Source of the DNA: Butyricicoccus pullicaecorum
GTDB taxonomy: Bacteria; Bacillota; Clostridia; Oscillospirales; Butyricicoccaceae
Direction of reading: 5' to 3'
DNA length: 40,696 nucleotides
Assembly (NCBI GenBank): GCA_018366195.1
Contig: JAGZIN010000023.1
Coordinates: 1-40,696, forward strand
The notes below the pieces were generated by a model that had not been told where the DNA came from, did no database searches, and was given only the letters and a program-made list of their open reading frames with translations. A program made the translations under genes and the position numbers. This document shows positions 1 to 8,000 of this stretch, piece after piece (positions within the stretch are counted from its first letter, which is position 1; each line of letters starts with the position of its first letter).

Positions 1-61
1 GCTTCTTTATTATAGCAAAAGGAGTTTTTATTTCTTCATCTTCGGCAATAGCCTTTTTTTG

Positions 62-124
62 AACCACTCGCCTAGCGAGTGGTTTTACATCACAATCAAA
101 ACCACCCGTTGAACGGGTGGTTTT
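62..124. repeat. Two adjacent near-perfect hairpins, possible IS200/IS605-type end
   Basis: The first hairpin has a perfect 10-bp stem (62-71 with 75-84, AACCACTCGC/GCGAGTGGTT). The second pairs 98-107 with 115-124 (AAAACCACCC/GGGTGGTTTT) around a short loop. They share the AACCAC...GTGGTT core and are about 13 nt apart. No transposase gene is visible beside them inside the window. They could be terminators, or the subterminal hairpins of an IS200/IS605-family or TnpB-only element whose gene lies to the left. The mobile-element reading is inference from the paired-hairpin style only. Confidence 0.45.
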
Positions 125-201
125 CGCAAACTCTATGAGGAGCAGCACACGAGCTGCCGCTAAAACGATACGGAAAAAGTTTACCAACCGCATTTATTTC
201 A

Positions 202-229
202 CAGACCACTTTCTCAGCGGTCTGTTTTT
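202..229 (+). terminator. Rho-independent terminator for a plus-strand gene left of the window
   Basis: CAGACC (202-207) pairs with GGTCTG (219-224) and is followed by TTTTT. The rest of 1-395 shows no convincing coding sequence, so this probably ends transcription entering from the left. Confidence 0.55.
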
Positions 230-395
230 ATGCCTTGGTATTCTTGAGAGCCGTAAACAGGTCTATGTATCCTTTGAATATAATTTGACCTGACAGAATA
301 TCTTTTTACAGTCACCTTTGTATATGCTTTTATCGAAAGATTTTGATTCCACCAGTAAAACTGATGATTTATAGGCGCGAAAGCGAGATAACAGA

Positions 396-422
396 AAAGA
401 GACAGGGCAAGCCTGTCTCTTT
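396..422 (-). terminator. Terminator of the ribosomal protein operon (after rplL)
   Basis: An 11-bp perfect stem (396-406 with 412-422, loop GCAAG) lies directly downstream of the rplL stop. On the minus strand it is followed by a T-rich run. Confidence 0.85.
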
Positions 423-440
423 GATATCCATATTTCCAGA

Positions 441-809
441 TTACTTCAGGGTAACCTTTGCGCCAGCCTCTTCCAGCTGAGCCTTGATGGACTCTGCGTC
501 CTCCTTGGAAGCGCCTTCCTTGATGATTGCCGGAGCGCCGTCAACCTTCTCCTTAGCTTCCTTCAGACCCAGACCAGTGATGCCGCGAACAACCTTGATT
601 ACGTTGATCTTAGAAGCGCCAGCGTCGGTCAGCTCTACATCAAACTCGGTCTTTTCTTCAGCAGCCGGAGCACCAGCGCCAGCGCCTGCGCCTGCAACAG
701 CAACCGGCATAGCGGATACGCCAAATTCTTCCTCCAGAGCCTTAACCAGCTCAGCCAGCTCCAGGACCTTCAGGCCCTTTACAGCTTCCATAATCTCTGC
801 AACAGTCAT
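441..809 (-). CDS. rplL: 50S ribosomal protein L7/L12
   Basis: Encodes the 122-residue L7/L12 stalk protein, which dimerises on L10 and recruits translation GTPases. The N-terminal dimerisation domain (EIMEAVKGLKVLELAELVKAL) is followed by an Ala/Gly/Pro-rich hinge near residues 38-55. The C-terminal factor-binding domain carries the conserved INVIKVVRGITGLGLKEAK stretch and ends in KVTLK. The reading frame extends upstream to a TTG at 824, but that TTG is part of the ribosome binding site. The ATG at 809 has GGAGG eight bases upstream and gives the normal N-terminus. It is the last gene of the rplJ-rplL transcript and is followed by a strong terminator. Confidence 0.97.
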   Translation of the reverse strand: MTVAEIMEAVKGLKVLELAELVKALEEEFGVSAMPVAVAGAGAGAGAPAAEEKTEFDVELTDAGASKINVIKVVRGITGLGLKEAKEKVDGAPAIIKEGASKEDAESIKAQLEEAGAKVTLK

Positions 810-869
810 GGTATAAACCTCCAATTACAAATTTAAGTTGAAAATTAAAAATACACGAGTAATGCTTGA

Positions 870-1424
870 TTACTCAGCAGCAGCTTCTTCCTTGGGTGCA
901 ACCAGGGTAGAAACCAGGGCTTCGCCGTCCTCAGACTTCTTTGCGATATTGTCAAGCGCAATAACGAGCTGAGTAATCGGGAAATTGAAGCCATACAGAA
1001 CCTGAGCGATAAGACCTTCCTTAGACGGCATTTCAGCCAGCTTCAGAACCTCGGAAGCAGGAATTGCCTCACCCTCGAGATAACCAGCCTTAAGCTTAAA
1101 ATTATCATGCTTCTTCGCATACTCATTGAGGATCTTTGCGGGTGCTACGACATCATCATTGGTGCTGATTGCCAGAGCAGTTGTACCATTCAGGTGCTCC
1201 TCGAACGAGTCAAAGCCCAGCTCCTTCGCAGCAAAGCGCAGCATGGTGTTCTTTACAACAGCATACTCAACGCCAGCTTCGCGCAGCTCACGGCGCAGCT
1301 TGGTATCATCTTCCACGTTGATACCCTTGTAATCGACCAGAACGCCAGCCGGGCTGTTCTTGATCTTCTCGACGAGAGAAGCGACCAGAGCCTTCTTTTC
1401 TTCCAGAATCTTTGCGTTAGGCAT
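870..1424 (-). CDS. rplJ: 50S ribosomal protein L10
   Basis: Encodes the 184-residue base of the ribosomal stalk, which binds 23S rRNA and carries L7/L12 dimers on its C-terminal helix. The N-terminus (MPNAKILEEKKALVASL) and the RNA-binding region around VDYKGI...LRRELREAGVEYAVVKNT are typical. The C-terminus is acidic and Ala/Glu-rich. The ATG at 1424 is preceded by GGAGGTGA. Upstream lies an L10-type leader with an attenuator hairpin, so the L10/L7-L12 complex probably autoregulates the gene. rplL follows about 60 bases downstream in the same transcript. Confidence 0.97.
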   Translation of the reverse strand: MPNAKILEEKKALVASLVEKIKNSPAGVLVDYKGINVEDDTKLRRELREAGVEYAVVKNTMLRFAAKELGFDSFEEHLNGTTALAISTNDDVVAPAKILNEYAKKHDNFKLKAGYLEGEAIPASEVLKLAEMPSKEGLIAQVLYGFNFPITQLVIALDNIAKKSEDGEALVSTLVAPKEEAAAE

Positions 1425-1442
1425 CTTGTTTCACCTCCATCA

Positions 1443-1482
1443 AAAATAAAGTACCCTCTTGTGCAAAGACACAAGAGGGTAC
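1443..1482 (-). terminator. Attenuator hairpin between L10 leader and rplJ
   Basis: A perfect 13-bp stem (1451-1463 with 1470-1482, GTACCCTCTTGTG/CACAAGAGGGTAC) is followed on the minus strand by TTTATTTTTG, directly before the rplJ ribosome binding site. This is the expected architecture for L10-dependent attenuation. Confidence 0.8.
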
Positions 1483-1562
1483 ACAAAACATGCAACGTTT
1501 GTGCTGACCTCGGTAGGCGGCTCATAGCCATTCAAGCCTTACGGCATACCTACTGTCTTTGA
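1443..1562 (-). promoter_or_regulatory. Ribosomal protein L10 leader (autoregulatory mRNA element)
   Basis: The minus-strand transcript contains the paired blocks CAGTAGG and CCTACCGAGGT, separated by GCCGTAAGGC-type stems. This is the recognisable L10 (rplJL) leader pattern of Firmicutes. It begins just after a sigma-A promoter and runs into a hairpin with a U-rich tail. Known leaders of this family bind L10-(L7/L12) and switch downstream expression. Assignment is from memory of the family consensus. Confidence 0.85.
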
Positions 1563-1574
1563 CCAAGCTATTAA

Positions 1575-1603
1575 ATTATAGCACAGGGCAAATAGCCTGT
1601 CAA
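1575..1603 (-). promoter_or_regulatory. Consensus sigma-A promoter for rplJ-rplL
   Basis: TTGACA (1598-1603) and TATAAT (1575-1580) are both perfect and separated by 17 bp. The promoter lies immediately downstream of the rplA stop, so rplJ-rplL can be transcribed independently of rplK-rplA. Confidence 0.93.
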
Positions 1604-1628
1604 CACTTTTTTATGGTCTTTGAGAAAA

Positions 1629-2324
1629 TTACTCAGTAACCTTTGCAGCATTCACCTTAACACCAGGTCCCATGGTGGAAGCAACCACGCAGGACTTCAC
1701 ATACTGACCCTTTGCAGCAGCCGGCTTTGCCTTGATGATTGCGCCCATCAGTGCATTGAAGTTGTCCTGCAGCTTTTCAGCGCCGAAGGAAGCCTTGCCG
1801 ATTGGGCAGTGAATGATGTTAGTCTTGTCCAGACGGTATTCAATCTTACCAGCCTTAGACTCCTTAACTGCCTTTGCAACGTCCATGGATACGGTGCCTG
1901 CCTTCGGGTTTGGCATCAGACCCTTCGGGCCGAGTACCTTACCCAGACGACCTACAACACCCATCATATCCGGTGTTGCAATGACAACGTCATAATCAAA
2001 GAAGTTCTCATTCTGAATTTTTGCTACCATGTCCTCAGCGCCAACGTACTCTGCACCAGCAGCAGCAGCCTCGTCAGCCTTCGGTCCCTTTGCAAATACC
2101 AGAACACGAACCTGCTTGCCGGTACCATGCGGCAGAACGATTGCGCCGCGTACCTGCTGGTCAGCGTGACGGGAGTCAACACCCAGCTTTACATGCAGCT
2201 CAACGGTCTCGTCGAACTTTGCCTTTGCAGTGGAAATAACGGTTGCAAGCGCGTCAGCGGGATCGTACAGCTTGGTACGGTCTACCAGCTTTGCGCTCTC
2301 TACATACTTTTTACCTTTGCGCAC
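1629..2324 (-). CDS. rplA: 50S ribosomal protein L1
   Basis: Encodes the 231-residue L1 protein, which forms the mobile L1 stalk near the ribosomal E site and acts as a translational repressor of its own operon in many bacteria. Diagnostic segments are FDETVELHVKLGVDSRHADQQVRG and the highly conserved LGKVLGPKGLMPNPKAGTV. The start is a GTG at 2324 with GGAGG eight bases upstream. Directly upstream is a GTGGG...CCAC stem-loop that resembles a second copy before rplK, a candidate site of L1 feedback. The gene follows rplK on the same strand. Confidence 0.97.
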   Translation of the reverse strand: MRKGKKYVESAKLVDRTKLYDPADALATVISTAKAKFDETVELHVKLGVDSRHADQQVRGAIVLPHGTGKQVRVLVFAKGPKADEAAAAGAEYVGAEDMVAKIQNENFFDYDVVIATPDMMGVVGRLGKVLGPKGLMPNPKAGTVSMDVAKAVKESKAGKIEYRLDKTNIIHCPIGKASFGAEKLQDNFNALMGAIIKAKPAAAKGQYVKSCVVASTMGPGVKVNAAKVTE

Positions 2325-2340
2325 AATAATATCCTCCTTT

Positions 2341-2369
2341 AGTGGTACTGCGGGAATTTCCCTCCCACT
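2341..2369 (-). promoter_or_regulatory. Candidate L1-binding stem-loop before rplA
   Basis: On the minus strand AGTGG (outer arm) and CCACT flank an inner palindrome GGGAAATTCCC, ending next to the AAAGGAGG ribosome binding site of rplA. A similar GTGGGAG...CCAC arrangement precedes rplK. In known cases L1 represses translation by binding a mimic of its 23S rRNA site. Applying that here is inference. Confidence 0.5.
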
Positions 2370-2416
2370 TAGACGGCCGTATCCGCCGTCAAAAAACGAT
2401 TAAACTTCAGCTAAAA

Positions 2417-2842
2417 TTACTCTTCTACGGTAATGCCCATAGAACGGCAGGTGCCGGCAACCATGCTCATAGCAGCCTCTACGGAAGCCGCGTTGAGGTC
2501 AGGCATCTTCATCTCTGCAATCTTCTGCAAATCAGCCTTGGAGATCTTAGCAACCTTATTCTTGTTCGGAACTGCGGAACCAGACTCAATCTTGCAAGCC
2601 TTCTTAATCAGAACGGCAGCCGGCGGAGTCTTTGTAACGAAGCTGAAGGAACGGTCTGCATAAACAGTGATAACAACCGGGATAATAAGACCCGCGTCGT
2701 TCTTGGTGCGCTCGTTAAATTCCTTGGTGAAAGCCATGATGTTTACACCATGCTGACCCAGAGCAGGGCCAACTGGGGGCGCAGGGGTTGCCTTGCCCGC
2801 AGGAATCTGGAGCTTGATATAACCTACTACTTTCTGTGCCAT
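2417..2842 (-). CDS. rplK: 50S ribosomal protein L11
   Basis: Encodes the 141-residue L11 protein of the GTPase-associated centre. The N-terminal domain has the conserved KLQIPAGKATPAPPVGPALGQ and GVNIMAFTKEFN. The C-terminal RNA-binding domain includes KTPPAAVLIKKA and ends with AGTCRSMGITVEE. The length matches the family. The ATG at 2842 has AGGAGG about ten bases upstream. It lies between nusG and rplA, as in most bacteria, but the gap to nusG is unusually long (about 280 bp) and appears highly structured. Confidence 0.97.
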   Translation of the reverse strand: MAQKVVGYIKLQIPAGKATPAPPVGPALGQHGVNIMAFTKEFNERTKNDAGLIIPVVITVYADRSFSFVTKTPPAAVLIKKACKIESGSAVPNKNKVAKISKADLQKIAEMKMPDLNAASVEAAMSMVAGTCRSMGITVEE

Positions 2843-2865
2843 GTTGAGGTATCCTCCTTAAAAAA

Positions 2866-2911
2866 TGTGGTGGCTGGCGAGTAAAACGCACATACATTCC
2901 CTCTCCCACTT
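2866..2911 (-). promoter_or_regulatory. Candidate L1-binding leader before rplK
   Basis: The minus strand reads AAGTGGGAGAGGGA and then, about 25 nt later, CCACCACA, just before the AAGGAGG of rplK. The GTGGGAG...CCAC layout parallels the stem-loop before rplA. A shared regulator binding site (L1) is the simplest reading, but no database comparison was possible. Confidence 0.45.
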
Positions 2912-3125
2912 GCCATGAAGTGCATATATTATGCTCTTCCTTCGACACTCCCCGCAGCAAAAGCCAGGGGATTCTCGGTTTGCTGACCGCAGCCTGCATT
3001 TGCGAGGTCTTGCAAGGTCTCACCGAGCGTATCGGCTCGGGCGTGTCCCACCCTACCATATAGAATGCTGCGGCGGCTGATTTCCCCCAACGAAAGCAAG
3101 GGGTATTCTGCCGCATGTGATACAT
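2912..3125 (-). other. Highly structured nusG-rplK spacer, possible dispersed repeat
   Basis: On the minus strand this spacer holds several nested inverted repeats. ATGCGGC pairs with GCCGC, enclosing CCCC/GGGG (3065-3119). There is a clean CCGAGC-CGATAC-GCTCGG hairpin near 3013-3030, and GACAC with GTGTC arms about 90 nt apart. A 136-codon open frame crosses it (2715-3125), but it runs into rplK and has no credible start. Its conceptual peptide (DTPEPIRSVRPCKT, RIPWLLLRGVSK) resembles translations I have seen from dispersed intergenic repeats in Clostridia. The window shows no second copy, so the repeat call is tentative. Confidence 0.4.
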
Positions 3126-3653
3126 TTAGTCTCCCAGTGTCTCGACCTCATCGAGTTCAAGCTCGACTGGAGTTTCTCTTCCGAACATGGATACGACTAC
3201 GCGCACCTTGTTCTTATCGGGCTCCAGCTCATCGACAACGCCGATGAAGCCGGCCAGCGGTCCATCAATTACACGAACGCTGTCCCCGACCTGATAATTG
3301 ATTTCGATTTCTCGCTTCTCCACACCCATCTTCAGCACTTCCTCATCAGAAAGCGGAAGCGGCTTGTTTGAGTTTGGGCCGACAAAGCCTGTGCAGCCAC
3401 GCGTGTTGCGTACCAAGTACCAGCTTTCATCAGTCAAGATCATCTTGACCAGCACATAGCCCGGAAAGAGCTTGCGCTCAACCTCACGGGTCTTGCCGTC
3501 CTTCACCTCGGTCACACGTTCAACCGGAATGTTGACCGCTGTAATCAAGTCGTGGAGCTTGCGGTTTTCCACCGCTTTTTCGATAGATGAGGCTACTTTA
3601 TTTTCATAGCCTGAGTATGTGTGTACTACATACCACTTTGCTGCGTCTGACAT
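3126..3653 (-). CDS. nusG: Transcription termination/antitermination protein NusG
   Basis: Encodes the 175-residue elongation factor that binds the RNA polymerase clamp helices. The N-terminal NGN domain begins WYVVHTYSGYENKV and includes the conserved RKLFPGYVLVKM and VRNTRGCTGFVG. The C-terminal KOW motif lies near residues 122-150 (VGDSVRVIDGPLAGFIGVV). The ATG at 3653 has GAGAGGGG upstream. It follows secE by 22 bases, in the classic rpmG-secE-nusG-rplK order. The 280-bp structured gap before rplK is the only oddity. Confidence 0.97.
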   Translation of the reverse strand: MSDAAKWYVVHTYSGYENKVASSIEKAVENRKLHDLITAVNIPVERVTEVKDGKTREVERKLFPGYVLVKMILTDESWYLVRNTRGCTGFVGPNSNKPLPLSDEEVLKMGVEKREIEINYQVGDSVRVIDGPLAGFIGVVDELEPDKNKVRVVVSMFGRETPVELELDEVETLGD

Positions 3654-3675
3654 CGTATTCGGCCCCTCTCATTCA

Positions 3676-3948
3676 TCAAGCGGCGAAGAAGCTGACGAGC
3701 GTCTGGAAGCCCCAGCCAAAGCCGGCATCAATGATCCAGATGAATGCGCCGAGCAGCAAACAGCACGCCAAAACAACCAATGTGTTATTGACCGTCTGCT
3801 GGCGGGTCGGCCAAACAATCTTCTTGATCTCACCCTTCAGCTCGCGGAACCAATTCTTGATGCGCGCAAAAATGGAGGGCTTCTTGGCCTTTGCCGGCTT
3901 GTCAGCCTGCTTCTTTACAGCGGGAGTCGCTTTTTCCTGCTCTGCCAT
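3676..3948 (-). CDS. secE: Preprotein translocase subunit SecE
   Basis: Encodes a 90-residue single-span SecE, the clamp subunit of the SecYEG channel. A long, basic, Lys/Ala/Pro-rich cytoplasmic N-terminus (about residues 1-30) precedes the conserved amphipathic segment FRELKGEIKKIVWPTRQQT. One transmembrane helix follows (about residues 53-75, LVVLACCLLLGAFIWIIDAGF). It is longer than minimal Gram-positive SecE because of the charged N-terminal tail. The ATG at 3948 has AAAGGAAG upstream. It lies between rpmG and nusG in the same transcript. Confidence 0.95.
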   Translation of the reverse strand: MAEQEKATPAVKKQADKPAKAKKPSIFARIKNWFRELKGEIKKIVWPTRQQTVNNTLVVLACCLLLGAFIWIIDAGFGWGFQTLVSFFAA

Positions 3949-3972
3949 GAAGCGTACTTCCTTTCTTGTCGA

Positions 3973-4122
3973 TTACTTGGTCTCGCGATGCAAAGTATGC
4001 TTCTTGCAGAAGCGGCAGTACTTGTTCATCTCAAGACGGTCGGGATCGTTCTTCTTGTTCTTCATTGTGTCATAGTTTCTTTGCTTGCACTCTGTGCAGG
4101 CCAGCGTTACCTTAACGCGCAT
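3973..4122 (-). CDS. rpmG: 50S ribosomal protein L33
   Basis: Encodes a 49-residue L33 beginning MRVKVTLACTECKQRNY and ending HTLHRETK. Two CxxC pairs (Cys9/Cys12 and Cys36/Cys39) make this the zinc-ribbon form of L33. The ATG at 4122 has AAGGAGGTG upstream. It is the first gene of the rpmG-secE-nusG-rplK-rplA transcript, about 125 bases downstream of a good sigma-A promoter. The 5' leader contains a stem-loop (4151-4170, CCTCTGCA.../...TGCAGAGG) of unknown role. Confidence 0.95.
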   Translation of the reverse strand: MRVKVTLACTECKQRNYDTMKNKKNDPDRLEMNKYCRFCKKHTLHRETK

Positions 4123-4246
4123 AACGGCACCTCCTTGAATTGTGTTTGTCCCTCTGCACGATTGCAGAGGAATTGATTGCCTCCCTTTGCAGGCTCAGCC
4201 CGTCAAAAAAATCAGGCATAAAAAAAGACCCTACATAGGTGTATTT

Positions 4247-4276
4247 ATTGTATCATAGCTTTTACAGGCAAGTCAA
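4247..4276 (-). promoter_or_regulatory. Sigma-A promoter for rpmG-secE-nusG-rplK-rplA
   Basis: TTGACT (4271-4276), an 18-bp spacer and TACAAT (4247-4252) lie upstream of rpmG, leaving a leader of about 120 nt. Confidence 0.8.
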
Positions 4277-4385
4277 GTACTGTTTCGCATTTTTCTGTGG
4301 GAATTCCGCACAATTTATCCGCTTTATTTATCAAACCTTTTGACTTATGGCTTATCGTGTTTTGATTCCCTTACAGGAAGTGTTC

Positions 4386-4415
4386 TTGCCCTGTGCAAAT
4401 TTATCATGCTATACT
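4386..4415 (+). promoter_or_regulatory. Probable sigma-A promoter for ruvX
   Basis: TTGCCC (4386-4391), an 18-bp spacer and TATACT (4410-4415) lie about 60 bases before the TTG start of ruvX. Confidence 0.6.
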
Positions 4416-4475
4416 AGAATCAGAAAACACAGAACATCTTCTGATACTTTATCATTCTTCAAGGAGGACAATCTT

Positions 4476-4892
4476 TTGAAAATTTTAGGTGTTGACTATG
4501 GCGATGCACGTACCGGATTATCCATATCTGATCCAACCGGACTGCTCGCCGGTTCCCCATCTGTTATATCCGAATGGAACCGCGAAAAGCTTCTGGAAAA
4601 GCTTACTGTCTTGATTCAGGAAAACCACATCGAGCGTGTTGTGCTCGGCTATCCCAAAAATATGGACGGCTCTGTCGGAGAGCGCGCTGAAAAGTGCGCA
4701 CAGCTTGCTGCGGATATTACAGCCCGAACTGCTGTTCCTGTGATTTTATGGGACGAACGCCGCACCACGGTCGAGGCACACCAAATCCTGCATCAGGCTG
4801 GCAAAAAAGCCAAACAGCATCGCAAAAATGTAGATGCCGTTGCTGCAACCCTGATTTTACAAGGCTATTTGGATTCTCAGCGCCTGCGCTGA
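4476..4892 (+). CDS. ruvX: Putative Holliday junction resolvase / pre-16S rRNA nuclease (YqgF family)
   Basis: Encodes a 138-residue RNase H-fold nuclease of the YqgF/RuvX family, implicated in 16S rRNA 5' end maturation and Holliday junction resolution. The N-terminal ILGVDYGDARTG holds the first catalytic Asp. The central VLGYPKNMDGSVGERA is the family signature, and WDERRTTVEA plus VDAVAATLILQGYL supply the other acidic residues. The frame stays open 43 codons upstream, but the TTG at 4476 has AAGGAGGA and gives the standard N-terminus. An 11-bp inverted repeat (4872-4882 with 4887-4897) straddles the stop codon but has no strong U-tract. Confidence 0.93.
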   Translation: MKILGVDYGDARTGLSISDPTGLLAGSPSVISEWNREKLLEKLTVLIQENHIERVVLGYPKNMDGSVGERAEKCAQLAADITARTAVPVILWDERRTTVEAHQILHQAGKKAKQHRKNVDAVAATLILQGYLDSQRLR

Positions 4893-4978
4893 GAATCTAT
4901 TTCCGTCAGCCTCATTCCCAATATCCTTTACGCCCTGTCAATATTGTATAAAATATCCAATAAATTTTTTGATATGCG

Positions 4979-5022
4979 TTGAAAATTCAACAAAATTGTG
5001 ATATCTTTAGGCATAAGATATC
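4979..5022 (+). promoter_or_regulatory. Possible promoter overlapping an 8-bp palindrome before the glycosidase gene
   Basis: A weak promoter can be drawn as TTGAAA (4979-4984), a 17-bp spacer and TATCTT (5002-5007). The -10 box lies inside a perfect inverted repeat, GATATCTT (5000-5007) with AAGATATC (5015-5022), loop TAGGCAT. The overlap suggests an operator or a 5' stem-loop just ahead of the ribosome binding site. Neither role is proven. Confidence 0.4.
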
Positions 5023-5057
5023 CCCCCAAAACCCAAAAGGAATGAGGAAGATGATTT

Positions 5058-8000
5058 ATGAAGAAGCCAAAAATCAAGCGCACCCTATCCCTTGCATTGT
5101 CGCTTTCTGTTCTGGTATCTGTCATAGCAGTTCCCGTGCAGGTCTCTGCGGCAGAGGAATCACCACCCGATTGGAAGTCTGGCATTGTGGATCACTGGAG
5201 CTTCGACACATTCCAAAGTGATGCCGGCAAGCAGTCCACAGCGATTCCTTATGATGTTGCGCTCACAGACACCCAAAACCCCATTTTTGGTCAGGCTCTC
5301 CACTTTGACGCTGGTACGGACCAATATCTCAAATTGGCAGATTACATCAATACCGGAAGCGGGAAAACCTCTTTTTCCATGTGGTACTATTATGATACGA
5401 CAATCCCCGGAGATGAGGCAGAGCAATCTGCTGTACTGCTTCAGCATGAGGACAAGGAAAGTTTCATCGGGCGTTCCCTGCTCACCCTAAAACCTGATAA
5501 TCATTATCATACATTCCTCAATGGGGAAAATGTTTCCAGCAGCGGTACCTTCCAAAGAGACCGATGGGAGCATATTACCATAACATTCGATCAAGATACC
5601 CAGAAGGTCTCCTTCTACATCAATGGCAAACTCGACAGCCAAAGTGATTTGGGAAATACACCTGAAAACAGTCAGACTCTTTCCCTGCGTATTGGTGCAC
5701 ACAAGGATTCCGGAAATACAAATCCGCACCCCATGCGTGGCTACATAGACGAATTTTATGTCTATCATCGGGCTTTGACGTCCGAAGAAGCCCGAGCACT
5801 TTATGCAGATAAGGGAACAGCCGTTTTAGCGTCCGAATTACAGGAGTTAATTGCACAAGCGAACAAGCTTTATGAAAGCAATGCACTGCCACAAGACAGT
5901 GCACCAGCAAATCAATTAAAAGAACGGCTGGAACAAGCACAGGCTGCCCATACCATTGATGAACTGGAAACAGCCTACGAAGCATTGAATGAGGCCATAC
6001 AGGCATATCAATCCAACTCCCCCATTGTGCTGACCATCGCCCCCTTGGAGGTCAGCCGTGTCATCGAACCAGATTCCATATTTGGCATCAATCACCGTTA
6101 TGCTTTCAATGGATACGGCACATTCGATTCCGAGCGCATGCGTATGAAAGATGATTTTACAGCGCTGTATCGCAATGCCGGATTTGGCTCTATCCGCTAT
6201 CCCGGCGGCACAATTTCCAACCTATTCAACTGGAAAACAACCATCGGGCCAAAAAAAGACCGTAAAAAACAGATTCACGGCTTCTATAACAATGATGGTC
6301 AGGGTGGTATCGAGCCAAACTTCGGTTTGACGGAGATTGCAGAGTTTGCCAACGATGTCAATTCAGAAATCGTATATGTGTACAGTCTTGGGCGTGGCAA
6401 CGCGCAAGATGCGTCTGACTTGATAGAATATCTCAATGCACAAGTCGGCACAAATCCCAACGACGGCATAGACTGGGCACAGGTTCGTGCAGACAACGGA
6501 CACCCAGAGCCTTACAATGTCCGTTACTTCGAAATCGGAAACGAAATGCAGCAGGCATCGAATGCGGACGGAACAACTTCTCAAGGTTATTGGACCACCT
6601 ATGGTATCGAAGGTGGTCATGTGAATGCCTATACCAACGGAGGGACAGCCCGCTTTACAAAAACCTACGCGGTTGCCGAAGAAGACTGGAACAAAAAAGC
6701 ATCGCAGTCCGATGGTTCCCCCAACCTTGTCCGATATATGCGCTACGCAAACCTCAATCCCGGCATGATGGTTGATGGTAAGATTGTTCCAGACCCCAGC
6801 TTTCAGGCAGTCAACGATGACATTGAAGTCTACGTGGGCAATGACCAGTCTCATGAGCAGTGGGAAATCGTATCCGACCTGCGTGGCTCCTCTGCCACAG
6901 ATACACACTGCATCGTTGATAAAAGCACCGGCGCGATTCAATTCGGTGATGGCACAAACGGTAAAATTCCAGATGCCGGAAGCAATATTTATGTGACCTA
7001 CTCCGTAAATCGTCAGGGCTTCCTTGATATTTCCAAAGCCATCAAAAACACCACCGCAAAAATCAACGAAATTGAAGGCACTTCCCATCAAGCAAAGGTA
7101 TATACCAGTCATGAGTCCAAAGAGTTCATCGACCTGATGGAAAAACAAGGCGATAATGAGTGGTATGATGGTATGACGATTCACCCGTATTCCGGCAGTG
7201 TACAGAATGTCGATGATGAGAATGCCTTTTATGATGAAGCGATGCAGAAGGCCGAAGAAGTAGGCATCGGCAATGTACAAAAATATGTAAAAATGCTGCC
7301 AAAGGATAAAGTTCCTGTCATCAGTGAATACGGCATCTTCAAAAATACACAGCCGCAGGTCAGATCTCAGACACATGCATTATATATTGCCAAGGTATTG
7401 ATGGAATATGTAAAGCTAGGCAGTCCCTATATTCAAAAGCACTGTCTGTCTGACTGGTATATTCCCGAAGCCGATGCACTTGGTCCAACCCAACAGGCCG
7501 TCATTCAGGTCGTTCCCAAAGAGGGTGCAAGCACCCAAACAGGCGAAGGGGAATTCGAATTCTTTGCAACCCCTTCTGCACATGTTTTTCAAATGCTCAA
7601 TGCAGGCTTTGGAGAAAACATCATCAAGGCGGAATTTGATAAAATACCACAGATGCACAATGGTGTGAAAACCTTATCCGCGCTTGCAAGCAGAGATGAC
7701 GAGGGAAATATTTATCTGGCACTTGTCAATATCGACCGAGAAAACGACCAGACCATTGCATTGCAATTCGAACATTTCAACCCGTCTGGCTGTCCGGTTG
7801 AAATCCAGCGTTTAGAGTCTGAACACATTACAGACGAAAATACCCTTCAGGAACCTGATAAAATATCGGTTCAAACAGAATCATGGATTGGCAATCCCAA
7901 GCCGCTTATCACGCTCAAAAAACATTCCTTTGCCGTCATCAAAATCACAAACGAGATTCCGTCCTCTCCCGCACCACACCCAACCCCCACACCAGAAGAG

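Noticed and set aside
2715..3125. 136-codon minus-strand frame spanning the nusG-rplK gap
   Set aside because: No usable start or ribosome binding site, and its second half overlaps rplK in another phase. Its sequence resembles translated intergenic repeat DNA.
4872..4897. Inverted repeat across the ruvX stop codon as a terminator
   Set aside because: The stem is strong but only TATTTCC follows, not a convincing U-tract, so termination is uncertain.
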